This document shows, piece after piece, positions 5,564 to 8,923 of a stretch of DNA of 8,923 nucleotides. Origin of the DNA: Lentisphaerota bacterium (lineage in GTDB: Bacteria > Verrucomicrobiota > Kiritimatiellia > JAAZAB01); contig JACPGN010000113.1 of assembly GCA_016182435.1 (NCBI GenBank), positions 1 through 8,923 on the forward strand, written 5' to 3'. Under the pieces are notes generated by a model. That model was given only the letters and a program-made list of their open reading frames with translations, was not told the DNA's origin and ran no database searches. A program made the translations under genes and the position numbers. The first letter of the stretch is position 1; each line of letters starts with the position of its first letter.

Positions 5564-6526
5564 ATGCCCATCCTGGGAATTGACATTGGCGGGACTAAGA
5601 CCTCGGTCTGCATAGGAAACGAACGCGGGGAGATCGTAGCTAGCGACCGGATGCCGTCCGGCCGCGGCGAAAGTGTTGAACAGTATGGTCACGACCTGGC
5701 GCAGCTCTGCGCCACAATCATGGAGCGGGGAAAAATCGCGCGCTCGGCGCTAAAGGCCGTGGGCATTTCCGCGCCCGGCCCGCTGGATGTTAAGCGCGGT
5801 GTTCTGATCGCCCCACCCAATAATCCCGGCTGGCGCAATGTCCCCATTGTGCAAATGGCACAGGATATTCTCAAAGTTCCCGTTTTCTTCAATAATGACG
5901 CCAACGCCTGCGCCTTGGCTGAGTATCTTTTCGGAACGTACCGCGGCGCCCCCGACCTCGTCTACCTTACCTTCAGCACCGGGATGGGCGGTGGGATCAT
6001 CGCTAACGGCCGGCTGCTCCAGGGGGTAACCGATACCGGCGGTGAGGTCGGGCACCAGATCATTGCGCGGGATGGCCCCCTCTGCGGCTGCGGGCAGCGC
6101 GGCTGCTGGGAAGCGTTTGTCGGTGGCCGGCGCGTGGCTGAGCGCATCCGCGAGAAGATTCGGACCGGGTCAATTAAAACCGCGCTCCTGGACAAGGCCG
6201 GCGGCAATCTGGAAGCCATCAATATGGAGCTCCTCGCCGCCGCGGCCCGCGAAGGCGACCCGTTTGCCGTGGCCGAATGGGACGAACTGACCGAACGGCT
6301 TGCCCAGGGGATTGGCAATCTGATCATGATCCTCAATCCCCAGGTTGTGCTGCTGGGAACCATCGCCATTCATCTTGGTGAATTCGTTATGGCGCCGCTC
6401 CGGGAGAAACTGCGCAAGTATGCCTGGAGCTGGCCGCTGGAGGCGTGCCAGGTGGTGCCGAGCACCCTCGGCGCCAACATCGGTGATTATTCGGCCCTGG
6501 CCGTTGCGCTTACGGGGTTGCGCTGA
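5564..6526 (+). CDS. ROK-family sugar kinase (glucokinase/fructokinase-like)
   Basis: This is a cytoplasmic ATP-dependent sugar kinase of the ROK family, 320 aa, a normal length. It has the N-terminal phosphate-binding loop LGIDIGGTKT (residues 4-13), GISAPGPLD, the catalytic-Asp motif NNDAN (Asp112), STGMGGGII, and the ROK signature GEVGHQII...CGCGQRGCWE with His164, Cys174, Cys176 and Cys181 as structural zinc ligands. It ends with the family's ANIGDYSALAVAL helix. I place the start at ATG 5564 because MPILGIDIGGT begins as ROK proteins do and GGGGA (5551-5555) lies 8 nt upstream. ATG 5549 is a close alternative (+5 residues); ATG 5450 would add residues translated from hairpin repeats. No helix-turn-helix domain is present, so it is a kinase, not a NagC/XylR-type repressor. 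Substrate is unknown; the isomerase and aldolase genes downstream suggest a ketose or hexose. Confidence 0.88.
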   Translation: MPILGIDIGGTKTSVCIGNERGEIVASDRMPSGRGESVEQYGHDLAQLCATIMERGKIARSALKAVGISAPGPLDVKRGVLIAPPNNPGWRNVPIVQMAQDILKVPVFFNNDANACALAEYLFGTYRGAPDLVYLTFSTGMGGGIIANGRLLQGVTDTGGEVGHQIIARDGPLCGCGQRGCWEAFVGGRRVAERIREKIRTGSIKTALLDKAGGNLEAINMELLAAAAREGDPFAVAEWDELTERLAQGIGNLIMILNPQVVLLGTIAIHLGEFVMAPLREKLRKYAWSWPLEACQVVPSTLGANIGDYSALAVALTGLR

Positions 6527-6586
6527 GGACAGCTTGAATAGTAATTGGTCAGAAGCTGTGAAAAAATTGCATCCAGACGGTCGGGG

Positions 6587-6607
6587 CCTGCCCGAGCTCG
6601 GCCAGGG
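6587..6607 (+). repeat. Palindromic mini-repeat, copy 3
   Basis: Arms CCTGCCCGAG and TCGGCCAGGG with a 1-nt loop (C). The 10-nt arms are identical to the other three copies, with the same internal C.C mismatch when folded. Confidence 0.75.
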
Positions 6608-6616
6608 TGGAACCCG

Positions 6617-6638
6617 CCTGCCCGAGCGTCGGCCAGGG
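6617..6638 (+). repeat. Palindromic mini-repeat, copy 4
   Basis: Identical to copy 1 (908-929), including the 2-nt loop CG; the identity spans 24 nt (6616-6639 against 907-930) over a distance of 5.7 kb. It sits 9 nt after copy 3 in the same orientation. Confidence 0.8.
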
Positions 6639-6876
6639 ACCCTCCACAGGCGGGCAAGCCCTCCATCCCGACTCATTCTGGTCGGGACTGTTTGCTTTCA
6701 CCAATGGCTCGCCATCCCGCGCGGCGCGGGATAAACGCGCTTGCCACGCTCTTGGCGTGGCCACGAGTGGAGGGACGACTTCCCCGCCTGCAGCGCCTGT
6801 GGCGCAGCCACTGCGGGCAGGCATGTCGTCCGCAATTTTTTCACACGTTCTCAGTTGTTAGGGGAGCTTCGGCGAA

Positions 6877-8238
6877 TTGGAAGGATCAGCTACGAATACC
6901 AAACTGACCATTGGACTAACCGGCATTTCCTTCAAGCCGTTCTGGGGATTCACCCAAGCAGAGTATTGCCGGCGCAAGGCCCAGATGAAGAAGCTCGCCG
7001 CCGGCGCGCTGCGCGCCGCGCTGGTGGCCACTCCGGCAACGTTCGAAGACGCTCTGGGCGCGCTGGCCGCGGCCCGGGTTATGAATACGACCGATCTGGC
7101 TGTGCTCGACGTAGCCACTTTCCCGGAAGGCAAAGCGGCACTTTCTTTTTTTGATGCCTTGAAACGCCCGCTGGTCCTCTGGTCGCGCGACGAATCGGTG
7201 CATGGCGCCCACATCGGCCACAATAGTTTCTGCGGCGCCAATTTCCTCTCCGGCAATCTCGCCTTGCGCGGAACGCGTTTCCGCGCCATGCACGGCGAAT
7301 TGAATAATCCGCAGGTCGTGGCCAGGCTTCGCACCGCCGCGCAGCTCATCGGCGCGGCCAAGGCCTCGGCCGGCGCAGTCATCGGCTTGTTCGGCGAAGG
7401 GATCGTGCCGAAGTTCCACGATATAGATGTTTCGGAAAAAGATCGCGCCGAACTCGTTCACCGCTACGGGATTACCTTTAAAAACATTCCCATCAAGCAC
7501 CTGCTGGAGCGCGCGGTCTGGTACGACGAAGCCTTCATGGCGCGCGCCGCACAGTCATTGGCCCGGCGCTTCAGCCGCGTAGAGGTCCCTGGCGCCGCCC
7601 TGGTCAAACAAGCGCGGCTCCTTCAAGCGATCCGCGACTTTACCCGCCAAGGCGCCTTTGCCGCCATTGCCATCCGCTGCTGGCCGGAGCTGCCGCGTCG
7701 GTATGGCGCCTGGCCGTGCCCGGCCATTAGCGTGCTCAATGACTTAGGTGTACCCGCCGCCTGCGAGGGCGATCCCGGCGGCGCTTTGGATATGCTCCTT
7801 GCTTCCAAACTTGCCCAAACCCCTTCAACGCTTCTCGATATCGTGGATTGGGACGACCGCAAGGACACTTTGGCCATTTGGCATTGCGGTCCTACGGGAA
7901 GCTCGTGGGCCGATCGCGGAACCCGGCTCAGGCCGCATAATGTGGATGGCCGGACGGACCAAGGCCGGCCGGAGCTGGGCCTGCCCGGCATCGTGGACAT
8001 GGACTTTACCCCGGGAAAAGTCACCATTTTCCGCACACTCGGCGCGCTGGATGACGAGTTTGCCATCGAAGGCCAAATCGTTCGGGCGCCGCAACGGCAT
8101 ATCTGCGGCAGTTTCGGCACAGTGGCCAGGGCCACGGCTTATGGGCGCTGCGTGCGCATGACGGATCTGCGCGCCACAATTTTCACGCGGGCGCTGCCCC
8201 ACCATTACACAGCCGCACGAGGACATTTGTTCGCCTGA
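6877..8238 (+). CDS. L-fucose/L-arabinose isomerase-like sugar isomerase
   Basis: This is a cytoplasmic, probably metal-dependent aldose-ketose isomerase of the FucI/AraA superfamily, 453 aa. The N-terminal half begins with a Rossmann-type strand (TIGLTGISFKPFWGFT) and contains HIGHNSFCGANF and RAMHGELNN. The C-terminal half carries the likely active-site acids and histidines: AIRCWPEL (Glu271), CEGDPGGALDMLL (Glu297, Asp299), WHCGPT (His336), LGLPGIVDMDFTPGKVTIFR, and the terminal PHHYTAARGH (His442/443, like the C-terminal metal-ligand His of AraA and FucI). TTG 6877 is the only standard start available, since an in-frame TAG lies at 6859-6861 and the first ATG would remove 36 conserved-looking residues; GGGGAG (6861-6866) precedes it by 10 nt. 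The gene is followed after 22 bp by the aldolase-like gene. The sugar cannot be assigned; other superfamily members act on fucose, arabinose or sulfoquinovose. Confidence 0.82.
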   Translation: MEGSATNTKLTIGLTGISFKPFWGFTQAEYCRRKAQMKKLAAGALRAALVATPATFEDALGALAAARVMNTTDLAVLDVATFPEGKAALSFFDALKRPLVLWSRDESVHGAHIGHNSFCGANFLSGNLALRGTRFRAMHGELNNPQVVARLRTAAQLIGAAKASAGAVIGLFGEGIVPKFHDIDVSEKDRAELVHRYGITFKNIPIKHLLERAVWYDEAFMARAAQSLARRFSRVEVPGAALVKQARLLQAIRDFTRQGAFAAIAIRCWPELPRRYGAWPCPAISVLNDLGVPAACEGDPGGALDMLLASKLAQTPSTLLDIVDWDDRKDTLAIWHCGPTGSSWADRGTRLRPHNVDGRTDQGRPELGLPGIVDMDFTPGKVTIFRTLGALDDEFAIEGQIVRAPQRHICGSFGTVARATAYGRCVRMTDLRATIFTRALPHHYTAARGHLFA

Positions 8239-8248
8239 ACTGGGATAC

Positions 8249-8253
8249 AGGAG
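8249..8253 (+). promoter_or_regulatory. Ribosome-binding site that fixes the TTG start of the aldolase-like gene
   Basis: AGGAG lies 7 nt before TTG 8261, and an in-frame TAA at 8255-8257 excludes any earlier start. The next in-frame ATG is about 65 codons downstream, past the conserved N-terminal strand, so TTG is the real initiator. Confidence 0.75.
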
Positions 8254-8260
8254 CTAAACT

Positions 8261-8923
8261 TTGCCGAATCACATCACGCTACGCGATTTTGTCGCAAAAT
8301 TAGAGAAGGCCGGGCGCTCCTGTACGCTGCTTGGCGTTGGACCGGTCTCGGAAGTTGTCGTGCGCGCCACCTTCCAGGCCTGTGTCCGGCACAACTGTCC
8401 GCCGATCTTCGTTGCCTCGCGCAACCAGGTGGATCTCAAGGAGCTGGGCCATGGCTACCTGATGGGCGGGATGGATCAGCAAACCTTTGTGGCCTTCCTC
8501 AAGCGCGTCGCGGCCCAGACCCGTTACCGCGGAGCGGTCTATATCTGCCGCGACCACGGAGGACCCTGGCAAAGAAACATTGAGCTTAATAAAAAATATT
8601 CCGTGGCACGCGCCATGGCGATTGCCCGGCGTTCATTCCGGGCCGATATCGAAGCCGGATTCAATTACCTGCACATTGATCCGACCAAATGTCCGCATCC
8701 TTATACCCAGGACCAGCTCGTGCAATGGACCGTGGATTTGCTTGCCTATTGCGAGAGCGTCCGCAAACAACTGGCCCTGGGAAAAATTGATTACGAAGTG
8801 GGCACCGAAGATATCAGGGGCGGCTTGACCACGGCTAAAACTTATGAGTCGTTCCTGAAAAAAATTACCGCTCGGCTGACCAGCGCGAATCTTCCCTTGC
8901 CTACGTGCGTAGTCGGGCAGACC
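8261..8923 (+). CDS. GatZ/KbaZ-like class II tagatose-bisphosphate aldolase subunit (3' end outside window)
   Basis: The frame is open from TTG 8261 to the last base, 221 codons, so the C-terminus is missing. The product resembles the GatZ/KbaZ/AgaZ family: a first strand CTLLGVGPVSEVVVRATF, then PIFVASRNQVD (compare GatZ 'LIEATSNQVN'), GYLMGGMDQQTFVAFL, YICRDHGGPWQRN (the family's 'GGDHLGPN' strand), FNYLHIDPTK (compare 'IHLDASM'), and IDYEVGTEDIRGG (compare 'YVIGTEVP.PGG'). In E. coli, GatZ and KbaZ are needed for full activity and stability of the catalytic subunit GatY/KbaY; no such partner is visible here and it may lie beyond the window. Its position 22 bp after the isomerase, with a good ribosome site, argues for one operon. 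The family assignment is good, but whether this member is catalytic alone, and on which ketose phosphate, is unknown. Confidence 0.8.
   Translation, partial: MPNHITLRDFVAKLEKAGRSCTLLGVGPVSEVVVRATFQACVRHNCPPIFVASRNQVDLKELGHGYLMGGMDQQTFVAFLKRVAAQTRYRGAVYICRDHGGPWQRNIELNKKYSVARAMAIARRSFRADIEAGFNYLHIDPTKCPHPYTQDQLVQWTVDLLAYCESVRKQLALGKIDYEVGTEDIRGGLTTAKTYESFLKKITARLTSANLPLPTCVVGQT

Larger units (their letters stand above)
6551..6851. repeat. 301-bp palindrome cluster bounded by a 20-bp inverted repeat
   Basis: Ends AGAAGCTGTGAAAAAATTGC (6551-6570) and the reverse complement of 6832-6851 match at 18 of 20 positions, including a perfect inner 14-mer. Inside are at least six hairpins: the two mini-repeat copies at 6587 and 6617, an 8-bp pair enclosing the second (6613-6620 with 6647-6654), TCCCGAC/GTCGGGA (6666-6687), ATCCCGCG/CGCGGGAT (6714-6732), GCCACGC/GCGTGGC (6743-6761), and GCCTGC/GCAGGC enclosing GTGGC/GCCAC (6786-6822). 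No credible coding frame lies within. It occupies nearly all of the 350 bp between the kinase and isomerase genes. It could be a non-autonomous mobile element, a structured RNA, or a site where palindromic repeats accumulate. No target-site duplication was found. Confidence 0.7.

Noticed and set aside
6551..6851. CRISPR array
   Set aside because: The hairpins differ from one another and have no regular repeat-spacer pattern; no cas gene is present.
6551..6851. Complete insertion sequence
   Set aside because: There is an inverted-repeat boundary, but no transposase frame and no target-site duplication.
6549..6907. Several short open frames on both strands between the kinase and isomerase
   Set aside because: They run through the palindrome cluster, have biased Pro/Arg/Gly/Ala composition, overlap one another, and lack ribosome sites and recognisable domains.
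6858..7500. Minus-strand frames of 174 and 194 codons opposite the isomerase
   Set aside because: GC-rich coding DNA commonly leaves the antisense frame open; the plus-strand isomerase motifs explain the region.

Overview
The window looks like part of a chromosome from a GC-rich, Gram-negative, probably uncultured bacterium. The envelope-energisation genes, a secreted Gly-rich protein with a 'W..GG..W' type N-terminus, frequent TTG starts, and many small dispersed palindromes with 'CACGGAT/CACTGAT' repeats fit the PVC group (Verrucomicrobiota, Kiritimatiellota or Lentisphaerota). That placement is inference; no rRNA, tRNA or marker gene is present to settle it.

Left part (1-2986, + strand): an envelope cluster. 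It holds the 3' part of a TPR-repeat protein, a 244-bp gap carrying a composite inverted repeat, then exbB/tolQ, exbD/tolR and a single-pass membrane protein in the tonB position. The last three overlap by 4 bp at each junction and are surely one translationally coupled operon. The ExbD-like protein has Asn where the family's proton-carrying Asp normally sits.

Middle (2987-5548): a convergent spacer with three tandem 10-bp repeats, then a 719-aa secreted, Gly-rich surface-type protein on the minus strand containing a large internal duplication. A divergent intergenic region follows, with a possible minus-strand promoter and a string of back-to-back hairpins.

Right part (5549-8923, + strand): a likely sugar-catabolism cluster. 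It has a ROK-family sugar kinase, a 350-bp spacer packed with palindromes and bounded by a 20-bp inverted repeat, an L-fucose/L-arabinose-isomerase-like protein, and the 5' part of a GatZ/KbaZ-like tagatose-bisphosphate aldolase subunit. Isomerase, kinase and aldolase would form a complete ketose-phosphate route; the substrate cannot be read from sequence.

The most unusual content is a set of small palindromic repeats. One family appears four times, with conserved 10-nt arms and a variable loop. One copy is inserted inside another repeat, one lies in frame inside a coding sequence, and two lie in the bounded palindrome cluster. No CRISPR array, transposase, integrase or RNA gene was seen.
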